A stretch of 64,000 bases of DNA from Sorex araneus (GCF_027595985.1 NC_073303.1:26278565-26342564), one strand, 5' to 3'; counted from the stretch's first letter, positions 1 through 12,306 are shown. Notes: generated by a model not told the origin, from the sequence alone. A program made the numbers and translations.

Positions 1-1466
1 TAAAAGAATAAGGGAAACACACCGCTGCCTGAAATTGCTCTTGGGGTCCCTCCTGATGACGAAGGGTAATTACCTAGTCTGTCAAGAACTCTCCCCTCTG
101 ATCTCCTCCTTTCTCTCTTCTCTCATTGTTTGCACAGCCTTGCATATAGGCACAAAGACGCCTGTCACCTTACACTGACTCTCTTGTGTCCCCACACCCA
201 TTAAATCCCGTATGTTGTGGAATATTCCAGAGCCCTGCCCATCCCCTTTATTTCCAGGGCTCTGATGGCACGTTCAGGACCAAGTGAGACGAATTACCCA
301 CAAGAGGGTCCTGGCTTCCCTTTGACACATGTCACTCTCCTCACTTCAATCCACCTGCAAATCCACAGTTGACTGCTTGCACTTCTAGTTCCTTATGCCA
401 TTCCACAGCTCAGAAACCCCTGGATCCGTTAGTAATCTCGGGTATCCTCACGACAAAAAGAAATCATTGTGAGTTAATATTTTATCCACTTCTCCCATCT
501 CCCATGGCCAAAACTGCAATCACAATACGATTCAGTTTTGAATCAGAAGTTTCCTCACTTCTGAAACCATCAAGTTCCTTCCTACTCTCTGACGCATTTT
601 GTTGCCCTTGCATCTGTTCACTTTGCCCGACGGAAGCCCCATCAAAGGAGCCTCTCCTCGCCACATCTCCCTCAGCTTCCGGCCTCCTCCTCTGAATTCC
701 TCTCGCATTTGTAGTCTGCATCAATTTGACATCAACAACACTGTCGAGTACTCAGCTGGTACCGGGCACCATTCCAAAGGCCCTACTTCCACTACTCCTT
801 GCTATCACCTGATTGGAATATTCTCATTTTTCAATGACACCTACTGAGACACACTTAAATGGGCCAGTTGGTGCAGTGAGCACCCAGATTCAACCTGATA
901 CCAGGGACCCCACTCCTCGCCTCTTTAGAATAAAGACAAGAGCTTCCTACTGCCTCCAGACTGTAAGATCCTTGACTCCCCCAAAGCCACTGAGAGCTCA
1001 CAGTTCCTATCTGATCACAGGAAACTCACTCCAGCCCCCAGCAGGGCTGGTTCTGGGTGTCTGTCAGTCCTTTCCCTAGGAGAGGATGGGGGTCACCATG
1101 ATGACAGGCTGTGGCTAAGTGGCAGCATTCTCTGAACCAGTTTCCCAAAGTGGGCAATACAACCTCCCCAGGGGTGCTGGGAAGCATTGGGATAGGGGTA
1201 GTGGCCTTGGGTGGCCCTGGGTCTTCTGTGTCTGATGAGGCAGGCAGGTTTCCAGGGGATGCTGAGTGTTTTATTTATTTTCCAGAAAGGGGGCAGAAGG
1301 CAGCCGGGGGGGCCCTCTGATTTAACTAATGTGTGACCAATGTGAGTGTGCCAAGAGCAAATCCACCTCCTCAAGTACCCAGACAGAATACACTGTGGCC
1401 GCCCTTGCGACTTTCACCTAAACTCCACAGAGGTGGCATCTGGTCTCTGCAGTAAGAATCACAAGG

Positions 1467-1644
1467 CCGGGGCTGGAGCGATAGCACAGTGGGTAGGGCA
1501 TTTACCTTGCACGCGGCCGACTGGGGTTCGATTCCCAGCATCCCATATGGTCCTCTGAGCACCCGCCAAGAGTAATTCCTGAGTGCAAAGCTAAGAGTAA
1601 CCCCTGAGCATCACTGGGTGTGACCCAAAAAGAAAAAAAAAAAA
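1467..1644 (+). mobile_element. SOR-type SINE
   Basis: Near-consensus copy with tRNA-like A and B boxes (GGTTCGATTCC) and an A-rich tail, flanked by perfect target duplications AAGAATCACAAGG at 1454-1466 and 1645-1657. Confidence 0.95.
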
Positions 1645-2794
1645 AAGAATCACAAGGTCTGCTGTGTGGGAGTCATACCCAGGGGGGGCTCAGTGCTTCA
1701 GGACTAGGTAGTGCCAACAATCAAAGCCTGACAAGCAAAGCCTGCGTTCAGTCTTCGAAGCACAAACCACATGTGTGAGCCGCATGGCACAGGTTAGAAG
1801 GGGTCACCAGGGCAGTTCAGGAAGTTTCATTGAGACTCAAGGGAGAAAAGCCCGTGGCTTCGTCCCCACCAAAGTCCAGGAACGAGATCACTAACCTCTA
1901 ATAACACTTCTCGGGAGACGCGGCTCTGGGAAGCTGCAACACTATACTTTCCAAAGACGCCAGTAATTCTGAGGGATTAGCTTTTCCCCCTGAAGCAGCC
2001 AATCGAAGGCACTGATGGTCTCGAGCGGCCACAGGTGGCCCCCAAAGAAGCCTCCAAACTACCACAGCTAAGATTCGCACGCTGCCCGAGTCCAGGGCTC
2101 TAGAACGCCCTGCCCTTCTCCCGGTGAGTTTCCCTCCCCCGTTTCCTCCGCAGGTGAATGGCAAAGCCTCATTACTGCAACTTGCGCTCATCCAAAGGTG
2201 AAAGCTGTAGCAGTGATGAAGCTACACGAATACCACCTTTGTCATGAGTTTTCTTCTTGTGAGAAAGGCACATCGGTAACAAGAGCTGAGTCCTTGGATA
2301 GCCCTCCCCGGCCGGCCCCTGAGTCTCTCCTGACGAACACCCTTCCAGACACGCCCCAAGGCAGGCTTCCCCCATTTTGCTGTTGTGGCGTTTGGGGCCA
2401 GATTCTTGGTGAGCCTTGACACGTATATCGTGCCTGGCCTGCAGTCATCAGACAAGCACCCAAGGCACCAGTTCACATCTCTGACTTGTGACAACAGACA
2501 GTACCATGCACTGTGGGGTGAGGAGAGCACTCCTGGTGGATAATTACCAAGATTTAAAAAAAAAAAAAATTTTTTTTTAAAAGCTCCCTTCATGTGGCGA
2601 ATGCCACTCCTGGCAAGCACTGCTCCAGAGTACACACAAGCACCACCCATGAAAGGGGCACGAGGTCTGGGGGGCACAAGTGCAGGACCCCCAGTGAGCA
2701 CCCACGTGCACCCCCAGCAGTGTCTGGAACCTGGTCACTGCGTCAGCAGCACAGGGGAAAGGGAAGAGGATGGAAGGAAGGAGAACTGCAAAGA

Positions 2795-2800
2795 GAGAGC

Positions 2801-2831
<31 letters not shown>

Positions 2832-2890
2832 GAGAGAATGGGCAGAGGGGAGACAGAGGGGAGGGAGAAGGGAGGAGAGAGCAATGTGTA
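2795..2890 (+). repeat. (GA)n / purine-rich low complexity
   Basis: GAGAGAGAGAGAGAGAGAGA followed by GGAGAGA and GGGAGG variants, about 95 nt of nearly pure purine in ANKS1A intron 1. Confidence 0.9.
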
Positions 2891-3593
2891 TATGGAGGGA
2901 GAGAGGAAGCACAAGCTCCTTTTGGTTAGAATCCCAGGGAGCACCCCCTCTATCCAGTTTCAAGCTAAACTTACTCTCCCACTGTTTCCCAAACCCCACA
3001 TGCTATTCTCCAGAATTCTATTGATAAAAATCACCATAAATCAGGGTCTCCAACTCCTGGAGAGAGGGTTCTCCTCCATGTCCTGTCACATAAGCGTCCT
3101 TTGTGGTTTCTCAGCCATTTCTCTAGAAAGGTTCTAACTTCGATCCCCGCCATCCCCTGGCCCCCGACTTATCCTCCAATCAAACACACAGTGAGAGGAA
3201 GCCTCTGTCCACGGCCCGAGGCCAGGCTCATGATCTGGCCACCATGAGGAACCGACCAGACTTTCCCAAATATCCTTGATGTCATATGTACCCACGGACC
3301 TCAGGAAAGCCACCCTATGAATAGAAAGTAGGCAGAGAAAAGTATACTAAAAGAGAGTCTAAGAAAGGCCCAAAGCAAATGACTCCTATTTTAGAATAAT
3401 CATTTACAGAGGAAAGGAAAGAAATCAAAATCATGGATTTTGAGGAAAAGAAAAGAATAACGTGAAACCACAACTTCAGTAAGGTATTAAAAAATATAAT
3501 TCTCCTTACAAATAAGCAGAAGGGAGACACATGAGAACACCTGAAAATCCAACAGAAACATCCTAACTGCTTAGTTATCATGAATAATATATA

Positions 3594-3768
3594 GGGAGCT
3601 GGAGAGAGTACAGCAGGGAGGGCGCTTGCCTCGAATGCAACAGACCCAAGTTCAATTCCCACCACCTCTTATGGTTTCCAGAGAACCTCCAGGAGTGATC
3701 TCTGAACAAAGAGTAAACCCTGAGCAGAGTCAGGTGTGGCCTGAAAACAAACAAACAAACAAAAAAAC
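3594..3768 (+). mobile_element. Older SOR-type SINE
   Basis: Diverged head GGAGCTGGAGAGAGTACAGC, body CCTCCAGGAGTGATCTCTGA and an (AAAC)n tail. Confidence 0.85.
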
Positions 3769-4699
3769 CCCAAGCAACAGCAAAATACACATACACACAC
3801 TTTATTTTTCTCCTCACAACAAAGAAGAACAGATTTACTTAATTAGGAGAAATAAAGATGTAACTAGAGGTGACAAACTCTTCTATGACCAGATCGTAGG
3901 AACTTACTAAGAGATTCTCAAGCTACTGTCTATAATATTTTGGTCTCCTCCTCCCCCTTCCTTGGTCATCTCACACTTTCCAGAATGGCAGGGGCCACCC
4001 ATCCAGAAACCCCCCAAGTGCCCATGGCTGCCAAACCACATACAGCAATAGCAGGGCAGGCCAGGGAAGACGAAACTGAACACCCCCCAAAGAATGTCTC
4101 CTTCCGAAAGGGTTACAGGCTGAGGAAAGCAGGAAGCTATACTTAGCTTTTTGGAAAGCAACCATATTCACCACTGGAGCAGCTTTTAAAGTAGAAAATG
4201 TGTGCACATCCTGAAGGCTTTCATGAGAACTAGCATGGAAACTGAGGGGTCTAGTCTCTGGGACCTATAAATACATTGACAGCAACAATAAACCTGAAGT
4301 TAGCGGAAAGAAAAACCAGAGAAAAGCAGATCTGAAAGCCAAGGCCCTGGCCAACTTCTCTCGGACTTCACAGATCTGGCTGAATGGTTCGTATTAACTC
4401 CCGTAAATACAGGAGAAAAGAAAAATATACACACCAAGCCACCCTCCACTCAAGCCAAGTTCTTGGGAGGCCGTGAGGCTGAGCCAGCATTCCCAGAGCA
4501 TTCGGGGTCTACAGAGCAGGCTTTTTCCAGCACCCCCGAGATGTCTGATGCCCCTGCCTCTGCAAAAGGACCAGAACCCGGGTGTGCAGGGGTGGGGGAG
4601 GCAGAAATCCTGCAGACAGCCACAGGCTCTCAGAGCAGCCAGGGGCTGTGTAGAGCCTTGAAAAGGGGCCCTAAAATGGATCAGTCTTCCCCTGTGCAG

Positions 4700-4866
4700 G
4701 AGCCAGAGTGCCAAGACAGCGGGTAGGGTAGTTTGCCTTGCACATAGCTGACCTAGGTTCGATCCCTGGCACTCCATATGGCCCCCGAGCACTGCCAAGA
4801 GTTACTGCTGAGTGCAGAGCCAGGAATAACCCCTGATCTCCACTGGGTGTGGCCCCCAAACAAACA
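4700..4866 (+). mobile_element. Older SOR-type SINE
   Basis: From ACAGCGGGTAGGGTAGTTTG to GTGTGGCCCCCAAACAAAC; the head is truncated. Confidence 0.85.
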
Positions 4867-4962
4867 ATGTTCCCCTTTCTAGCAGCACTCAAGAAGCCAT
4901 TCCTAGGACCTCAGCAGAGGACAGACACTTCTCTTCTGAGACTGCATCTCTCTTTAGATTTG

Positions 4963-5142
4963 TTTTTTTTTTTTTTTTTGCTTTTTGGGTCACACCCAGC
5001 GATGCTCAGGGGTTACTCCTGGCTTTGCACTCAGGAATTGCTCCTGGCAGTGCTTGGGGACCATATGGGATGCCGGGGATAGAACCCGGGTCATCCGAGT
5101 GCAAGGCAAACGCCCTACCCGTTGTGCTATCGCTCCAGCCCC
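4963..5142 (-). mobile_element. SOR-type SINE
   Basis: Young minus-strand copy with T15 tail. Target duplication TCTTTAGATTTG at 4951-4962 and 5143-5154. Confidence 0.95.
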
Positions 5143-5188
5143 TCTTTAGATTTGTTCACTCCACTAAATCTAGGCTGTTGTTTAATGG

Positions 5189-5462
5189 GCTGGAGCGACA
5201 ATACAGCAGGTATTGTCGCTGTATTGTCAAGCGTAATGCAAGGTAGGGCATTTGCCTTGCACGCGGACGACCCGGGTTCGACTCCTCCACCCCTCTCAGA
5301 GAGGCTGGCAAGCTACCGAGAGTATCTCGCCCGCACGGCAGAGCCTGGCAAGCTCCCCGTGGCGTATTCGATATGCCAAAAACAGTAACAACAAGTCTCA
5401 CAATGGAGATGTAACTGGTGCCCACTCAAGCAAATCGATGAGCAACAGGATGACAGTGACAC
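5189..5462 (+). mobile_element. Composite SINE (second family, no poly(A))
   Basis: The tRNA-like head is the same as SOR, but after the B box the body reads GGCAAGCTACCGAGAGTATC... CAAATCGATGAGCAACAGGA and stops at TGACAGTGACAC. Target duplication TTGTTTAATGG at 5178-5188 and 5463-5473. The head contains a local duplication (GACAATACAGCAGGTATTGTC). Confidence 0.92.
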
Positions 5463-5504
5463 TTGTTTAATGGACCTGGTTTTTAAACTCTACCTGAATG
5501 TAAA

Positions 5505-5665
5505 GCTGGGAGCATTCTGAGCTGGGGCAAGTGGCTGAAACACTAAGTCTCTGCCTTCCCATCAATAAAATGGGACATAGTGCCCTACTTTCAGGACTTC
5601 TGTGTAAATTACTAAGTATCTGGGCATGCAGGAAGCATTCAATGTGTGCTATTAGCATTCCCCAG
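5505..5665 (+). mobile_element. MIR (ancient mammalian SINE)
   Basis: GCAAGTGGCTGAAACACTAA... TCTGCCTTCCCATCAATAAAATGGG... GCATTCAATGTG follows the MIR layout (splice-like CAGTTTCCTCATCTGTAAAATGGG core and AATAAATG-type end). Confidence 0.7.
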
Positions 5666-6479
5666 CACCTGCCACTGCGCCCTGTCAGGTTCTACCACTG
5701 CCTTCACGTATGGTCAGAGGGGAGCACCCAAGAGAGGAAAAGGCAGTTGTGGGTGCCACTGCCCCCATACCAAGCCATCCTATTCGGGTCTTCCTACATC
5801 TGCCAGAGACTGGGAGTCGGAGTTCCGCCCCCAACTCAATGGCAACGGGCCTGCCATTGAGGCACCCTCCCCATGCACTTCAAGGGCTTCCGTCATCTTT
5901 CAGACAAGCCCCTAATCCGACGCCCCAGTCACTGAAGAACTCAACAGCGCTGACCAAACCTCTCTGTCAATTCTCCACCCCCCCCCCTTATCCCCCCCGC
6001 CCGGCTCTGTGATCACTACCCCCTGGCTGGCTCTCCTAGACTCTTCACTCCTTTTACTTCCTTCTGTGGGGGCTTCTCTGGCTCTTTCCCTCAGTCACCG
6101 CAGTGCTAAGTCTTGGGGCTCAGGTATGACACAAGCTGGCCCTCAGGGCATGCAGCCCCCCTCCCAGTGGCACTTCACCATCACCACAGTGAGGAGGACT
6201 GACAGCAAATGAGCCCAAGGGTCCTGATGGTGTGAGAAGGAAAACTAAGTCCCCTCAGGACCACTTTACTGGAGGTCCTCTGACTCGAGGGAAACTGAGA
6301 ATACCTTCACAACTACACCTGATGTCAGCTGAATGAAGTGCCAGAGAAAGGGACAGCGAACAGCCAAAGCCCTGAGCGACCTCTATTAGGCTTCAGAGCT
6401 CTTATTGAATGTTTCCACTAACTCCCATCAATAGAGGGGAAAGTATATGCAGCAAACGCTCCAAGGGAGGCAGAACCGC

Positions 6480-6650
6480 CGAAACGAACAGCAGGTGGAC
6501 AGCAGGCCGGCCACCAGCCTCGCACACAGCTGACCAGGCTGGACCCCAGCACCCCACCTGGTTCCCTGAGCCTGCCAGAAACACTCCCTGAGTGCAGAGT
6601 CAGGAGTAAGCTCTGAGCACTGCCCGGTGTCCAAAACCAAAATACATACA
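6480..6650 (+). mobile_element. Degenerate SOR-type SINE
   Basis: CACACAGCTGACCAGGCTGG, CCTGAGTGCAGAGTCAGGAG and GCACTGCCCGGTGTCC keep the SINE order with many substitutions. Confidence 0.75.
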
Positions 6651-6924
6651 TAAATAAACATAGGAAAGAGGGCGAAGAGCAATGCTTTCCCATAATCCCC
6701 GCGCAACAACCCAGGAGAAGGGAGCTCCCTACTCAGATCAACTACATGCATTTTATGAGTCTCATGCCCTCAATATTTGTCCACAAATTAATGTCCTCAT
6801 TTTTTTACTGGTTAATAGTTAACAGAAATTGCAAATCTGACTAGATGGAACCATTTCCAAAAAAGAATCTAAAAATTGGAAGGTTCGGGTGAACTCAAAA
6901 CACCAGTTGTGATTTGCTTTTGTC

Positions 6925-7091
6925 TTATTGTGGGGGGTAATACCTGGCAGTAGTCAGGGCTTACTCCTGCTCTATACTCAGGGATCACTCATGGTGGGCT
7001 CAGAGGACCATATGGACTTCCAGGAATCGAACCCGGGCTGCCATGTGCAAGGCAAGTGCCCAACCCGCTGTCCTGTATCACTCCAGCCCCC
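6925..7091 (-). mobile_element. Older SOR-type SINE
   Basis: Minus-strand copy from the tail near GGGGGGTAATACCTGGCAG to CCTGTATCACTCCAGCCCC. Confidence 0.88.
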
Positions 7092-7726
7092 TCAAAACAT
7101 CAGTTATTGCTGGCTATCACTTTTTGGGTGGGATGGGTGCACTCCCACAGGTGCCTGGGGTGGAACCATGCAGTGGTGGGGGTGAAACGGGGCTCCCATA
7201 TGCAAAGCAAATGCTGCAGTCCTTTGAAGGAATCTCCCCAGACCCAACGGTGGGCTTAGTGAAAAATAAATGCGATACCATTTTCTAATTAGGAAGTTTC
7301 AAGTCCTATAAATGTTATTTGAAATATACTGCCACATTAGAAAAAAAAGGCATATTAAACAAAAAAGATGTTAACATTTCTGAAGGACTTGAAAATCAAC
7401 AACCAAATTTCTCTCTCCTTTTTCCTGTATCTTCATAGTTGCCAGAGAATTTAAGAGCGAGGAGGACCCTCAAAGTCTTTAAAACCAGGGCCCAGGGCAG
7501 CAGTCACATTCAGAAACCCCTCTGGCCCTCGGCCTGGGTGAGTGACAGGAGCTTCCTTCAGAGCCGTGGCGGTAGCTGGCAGAGGCGCTGGAAAGAACCC
7601 AGCTGACAGGTGCTAATTAATCACAAGAGCGTGAGGTGGTGTTGGGCTTTTTAGTATATAAAGATTAATTAAAATGTAATGATGTTACAAAAGGCTGATC
7701 TGGTTCTAGAAAAGGCAGAATAACTG

Positions 7727-7862
7727 GGGCTGGGGCTCGAGCTAACTGATGAGGGCCGGAGCTAATCCCAACACCTCACGGTCCCCCAAGAACCACCAAG
7801 AGTGAATCCCCAGCACCACGGGTACAGCCCTAAGAGCAAACCCTCGCCTCCCTCCCCCTGAA
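7727..7862 (+). mobile_element. Degenerate SOR-type SINE
   Basis: GGGGCTGGGGCTCGAGCTAA, CACGGTCCCCCAAGAACCAC and CCCTAAGAGCAAACCC, in SINE order. Confidence 0.55.
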
Positions 7863-8565
7863 AAGCAGACATATTACTGTGATCTTACGCAGTCAGAGCT
7901 ACTCCTGCAGACCCTCAGTATTCATGCTCCTCTGAAGTGTTTTGGTTTAAAGAGCCGCCTCTACAGAGGGTGAAGGACAGCCCAAGTCACTGAACAGCAG
8001 GCTGGCAGGAGGCCCAGGCAAACCCAGCACCTCCAGGTGGTGGTAGGGCAAACCCCACCACCACCAGGTGTGGCACGTTAACAAAAACCAAAAGACATTT
8101 TCAGAAAAGAGGCGAGTCCTACTCTCTGACCAGTGGGATATCTGATGAAGTCTTTTACATTGACAGTACTGTTGTGTGTTCACTGTAATCAGAGATCCAG
8201 GCAGTCTTAGAAGGCATGATCAATTCTGCTTTTAACTTTTAGGCAAACTTAAATATGAAAATATTAAGATAGATGTTTCCCTGCTGCCTCCTCAATTTCC
8301 CCCAGTTTGTTGCTCCTAATCTTTATCTGCCTGAACAGCAGGCTCACTGTTTCATGTCATTTAAGGATTGTGGTTGCACAAGGTAAGACCATACCTAATC
8401 AGCATCTTCACAAGAGGAAAAAAAAAATCAATCCCTCTAATAATCACTTTTGGGGTCTAATTGCACTGCTCCCTAAAAGAAGCCCTGGAATAATTGTGTG
8501 GCAATGAAAAGAGCCAGCTGACTAGCCCTCAGCAAGCTAATAAGCACAGGGGAAAACCAGCACGC

Positions 8566-8722
8566 GGGGTCGTAAAGATAGGGGGTAAGGCCCTTTTGCC
8601 TTGCACACAGGTTCCATCCATTACTGCAAACCTGAGCATCCCAACGGTCACTCCTGAGAGCCGAGCCAGGAGCAGACCCTGAACAGCACCAGGTGTAACC
8701 CAGAACACCCAAACAAAACTAA
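8566..8722 (+). mobile_element. Older SOR-type SINE
   Basis: TTGCCTTGCACACAGG with a shortened B box, GAGAGCCGAGCCAGGAGCAG and CACCAGGTGTAACCCAGAAC. Confidence 0.75.
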
Positions 8723-8984
8723 ACCAAAACAGCTTGTGCCACTAAGCCAGAGAGGCTCAGACGTAGAGTTCAATTCTGATTTTCACTACATGGACCAACT
8801 CGGAGCTGGCCACACGTTAACACGTTAATCTTCACACCCCACTGGAAGGAGCAGGGGGTGAGCTAAGTAAGAATGCATGTAAAGAGATGTAATGTCTTTA
8901 ATGTAACACTATAAAGTGCGGCACAAGTAGGCTTGATATCACTTCCCACCCCCAAATCTTAGCGTCTTTTTTAAAAGCTACTCA

Positions 8985-9100
8985 AAGGCTGGAAATAAAG
9001 CATAACCTGCTGAGCACATACTTAGCATATGGGAGTCAGGACTGTATCAGGGAGACCCCACACAGAGTGCTGCAGGGTGCGGCCCCCAAACAAATAAAAA
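8985..9100 (+). mobile_element. Very degenerate SINE fragment
   Basis: GGCTGGAAATAAAGCATAAC at the start and GTGCGGCCCCCAAACAAAT at the end suggest an internally deleted SINE copy. Confidence 0.45.
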
Positions 9101-9436
9101 AACAAATAACGACAAAATGCTGCATTAATAAGGGGACAGGGCAACTCCCAAACCTCTCTACCTCCTGGTTCATAACAGAAAACAGCAATGACAAAACATT
9201 CACCAATAACTCTACAAAAGGTTAGCATCCCGTGTCTCTCTAAATCAGAGGAAACACCAAGCCTAACCTCTTAGGGCAGGGAAAGGAAGGCAACAGTGTC
9301 TACCCGGCAGTGAGTGGTCAGGAGACTGCGGACAAGAAAGAGTAAGCCCTTCCCCACAAGGGCCCGCACATGGGCAGTGCACAGACAACTTCCAACAGCA
9401 GGGCACAGGGAATGCCCGGAGTTTTAAAGCAGGGCT

Positions 9437-9592
9437 CTGGGGGCACGCGACAGTACAGTGGATAGGGTGTTTGCCTTGCACACGGTCGGTTCGATCGCTG
9501 GCATCCCTTATGGTCCCCTGTGCACCGCCAGGAGTAATGCCTGAATACAAAGGCAGGAGTAACCCAAAAAGCAAAAATAATTAAAGATAAAG
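9437..9592 (+). mobile_element. SOR-type SINE
   Basis: GACAGTACAGTGGATAGGGT to AGTAACCCAAAAAGCAAAAA, with small internal deletions in the tRNA-like part and before the tail. Confidence 0.88.
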
Positions 9593-9705
9593 AGGCAGCT
9601 CTGCCAGGAGGGAAGGGCCCGTGGGTAACAGTGGAGGGAGCCTGGCAGTCCGGTGTGGCCATGGGCACAGCAGCATTTCAAGTCTAGAATGGTAATGGTG
9701 GGGTT

Positions 9706-9930
9706 ATCATACTGTCACTGTCATCCCGTTGCTCATCGATTTGCTCGAGCGGGCACCAGTAACGTCTCCAATGTGAGACTTGTTGTTACTGTTTTTGGCA
9801 TATCGAATACGCCACGGGTAGCTAGCCAGGCTCCGCCATGCAGGCAAGATAATCTCGGCAGCTTGCCAGGCTCCGCCGTGTGGGGAGGATACTCTCGGTA
9901 GCTTGCCGGGCTCTCTGAGAGGGACGGAGG
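9706..9930 (-). mobile_element. Composite SINE (second family)
   Basis: Minus-strand copy starting at its TGTCACTGTCATCCCGTTGC end, through GTTTTTGGCATATCGAATAC to CTCTGAGAGGGACGGAGGAA, where it breaks into an inverted fragment of itself (see the inverted repeat). Confidence 0.9.
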
Positions 9931-9988
9931 AATTTTTTTTATATACCCTCCTGGAGAGCCAGGCAAGCTACCGAGAGTATCTCGCCCA
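9882..9988. repeat. Inverted repeat made of composite-SINE sequence
   Basis: Arms 9882-9917 and 9951-9988 (ATACTCTCGGTAGCTTGCC against GGCAAGCTACCGAGAGTAT), nearly perfect over about 36 bp with a T-rich spacer of about 33 bp. It could form a stem-loop or cruciform. Confidence 0.85.
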
Positions 9989-10154
9989 TTTATAATGGAC
10001 TTTAAAAAGCAGAGACAGTTTTAATAGCCATCTTTAAGAAACCTTGAAAGGATGTGCTAAGAAATGTGAGGCTTCTTGTGAAAATAACTCAGGAATACCT
10101 TCTTGCTGTCCTTTGACCTCATAATTTTTCTACAGAGGAATCAAGCGGTATAGG

Positions 10155-10308
10155 GGCCGGAATGACAGTAGGAGGCTTGCCTAGAACACGGCTGACCTGG
10201 TTCAATCACCGGCACCTCATATGGTCCCCCGAGCCCCGCCAGCAGTGATTCCTGGGCACAGAGCCAGAAGTATACCCTGGACACCACAGGCTGTGCCCCC
10301 AAAACCAA
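10155..10308 (+). mobile_element. Older SOR-type SINE
   Basis: GGGGCCGGAATGACAGTAGG to GGCTGTGCCCCCAAAACC. Confidence 0.85.
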
Positions 10309-10384
10309 TAATAATAATGAAAGAGGTGCATGAAAGAAAAACTTGCTGGCAAACAGTTGATCAGCCCCCCGACTTTATACTGTA

Positions 10385-10515
10385 TAAATTATATAGCTCA
10401 CATTTAATAAGCACATGGCATGTCAGGGGCCAGGAAGGTGAGAACTACTGTTGTCCCCATTTGGGAAGGAAACTGAGGCACAGCTGTTACGCAGAGTTGA
10501 CAGTTGCACCAACAG
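10385..10515 (-). mobile_element. MIR
   Basis: TGTCCCCATTTGGGAAGGAA and then ACTGAGGCACAGCTGTTACG match the reverse-orientation MIR core CCCCATTTTACAGATGAGGA followed by AACTGAGGCACAG. Confidence 0.7.
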
Positions 10516-10549
10516 CCCAAAAAGCTGCACTCCTCACCACAACAGGCTC

Positions 10550-10628
10550 TCCTCCCTCCTCCCTCCCCTCCCCCTCCCCTCTCCCCTTCCCCCCTGCCTT
10601 CCCCCTTCCCCTCCCTCTCTCTCCAACC
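10550..10628. repeat. C/T-rich (polypyrimidine) tract
   Basis: About 75 nt of almost pure pyrimidines (CTCCCTCCTCCCTCCCCTCC and similar). Low-complexity sequence. Confidence 0.85.
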
Positions 10629-12009
10629 CAACCTTTCAAATGAGAGCACCAATCCCAAGCCACATGCCACAGGTTTCAATACCCCTCTGCTTCTCGACCA
10701 GGAGGCGTTCCCACCGCAAAACCTCACTGGTTTCAAAAACCACTAAACTCTGTCTCTGGGAAGAGCAAGTGAAAGTTGGTTCCAGGAATCCAGCAAAAAG
10801 GGGAGAAGGGCGGTTTTACTGAGAGCCCGGGTCAGTGTGGGGGGGGGGGGTAACTGGCAACAAGACCACCTGAACATTCCAAGGACTGTGCAGTCTGGAA
10901 GTTGCTCGTGGGTGCCCCGGCACAGCTCCACCCAGTTGGCACAGCTCCACCCAGTTAGAACCCTGAGCAGCACCCAAACACCTCCAAGTCCCTAACTAGG
11001 GCAGCCTCAGGGCAGAGAGGAGGCGCCTCCAGGCCTCAGGTTCCCAGAACAATGCCCTGAGCAAGAAGGTGGACTGGAAAGTCAAGAATGGATTCTCGGG
11101 CGGGCAAGATGCCCTCCCTCCACCCAGCTGGAAGAAAGCAAAAAAAAAAAAGAGTTTGACTTGAAAAGATCTTCTCTGCTGCACACCATCCAACTTTTGG
11201 GTTAGCTCACAGGTAAAGAGGGCAGCAGAGCCACTTCCTTGGCACTTTAATGAATTCCATTATGAAAACTGGCCTTCTAACTTCAGGTCGCATGGAGCTT
11301 CTGCTAGGCATGGACCACTTAAGGGGGTGGACATACCTTTTCGGTGTGCAGATGACAGGTCACACAGAAGAAACCAAAGGGAAGCATCACAGACACCTAA
11401 GGGGCCCCTCCGTGAAAGCTGCTTTCCCCGGAACTCACAGGAAGAGCCTCTCCACCCAGATGGCCGGCCCCCTGGCTCCCCTGGCTCCGGCCACAGCTTG
11501 GCCGGCCTTGCTGGGGGCCAAGGAGAGGGCGTGCAGGCTGCAGAGGTGCCCTTCGCTCTTCCTCTTTGGGGAGAGATCCAATGGCGGACCCAGTAAAAGA
11601 AACCGCAGGGATGTTTGACCTTACCACCAACCCCCCACCCCACCACCCCCCAAAACGAATGCCCATTGCCAGGGCCTGCATCTGACTGCTGAGTGAGACC
11701 AGGGAGTACACTAAAGTGCTAAAGAAAACTTCCCAAACCTTTCCGGTCCAACAATACGTGTTTTCCCTGCTTTAATTTGATGTCATGCAGTCAAGCCTCG
11801 AGGAATTACAAAAAGCAGCTCCAAACGCTTGCTTTCAAGATGCATGGGAGCAGAGCATATTCGGGAGGCAAAGGGGAGATTTTCACAAGATACGAGAGGA
11901 GGAAATTTTTCTTAAAATGAGACATCTGGCAAACCTGGTGGTTTTATTTTCCTTGGTTGATGAGAAATTCTTGGGCCTGGGTTAGTCTCTGACTCAGTCT
12001 TCTTAGACT

Positions 12010-12095
12010 GTGGCTGGGGAGACGGCCTAGAGGACTAGACTCGTGCTTGGCACGCGGGGGCCCGGGGTTCAATCCCCGGTGCTGCTTGGTCTCCC
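12010..12095 (+). mobile_element. tRNA-like SINE head fragment
   Basis: GTGGCTGGGGAGACGGCCTA, then GGGGTTCAATCCCCGGTGCT resembles a tRNA-derived SINE head with a B box but no SOR body. Not a tRNA gene: no fold closing the acceptor stem. Confidence 0.5.
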
Positions 12096-12306
12096 AAATA
12101 GGAAAAGACGCTCAAACAAGAGGCTTTATAGGGAGCTTTCTGCCAACCTTTTCTTCCCCTGAGAGCTCCACTGAGGTAACAGAGACATTAGTCTTAACCC
12201 AAAGTAATTTCATTCTCATAGTAATTAATATTTTCACTCCAGCTCATCAGTATTTGTGGGAAAGTGCAGTGTGGTTGAGAATTCTGTCTCATCCTTGTAC
12301 GGTGCT

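Noticed and set aside
1467-1540. SINE heads as tRNA genes
   Set aside because: They keep RNA polymerase III A and B boxes (GGTTCGATTCC) but do not close into a tRNA cloverleaf and continue into SINE bodies.
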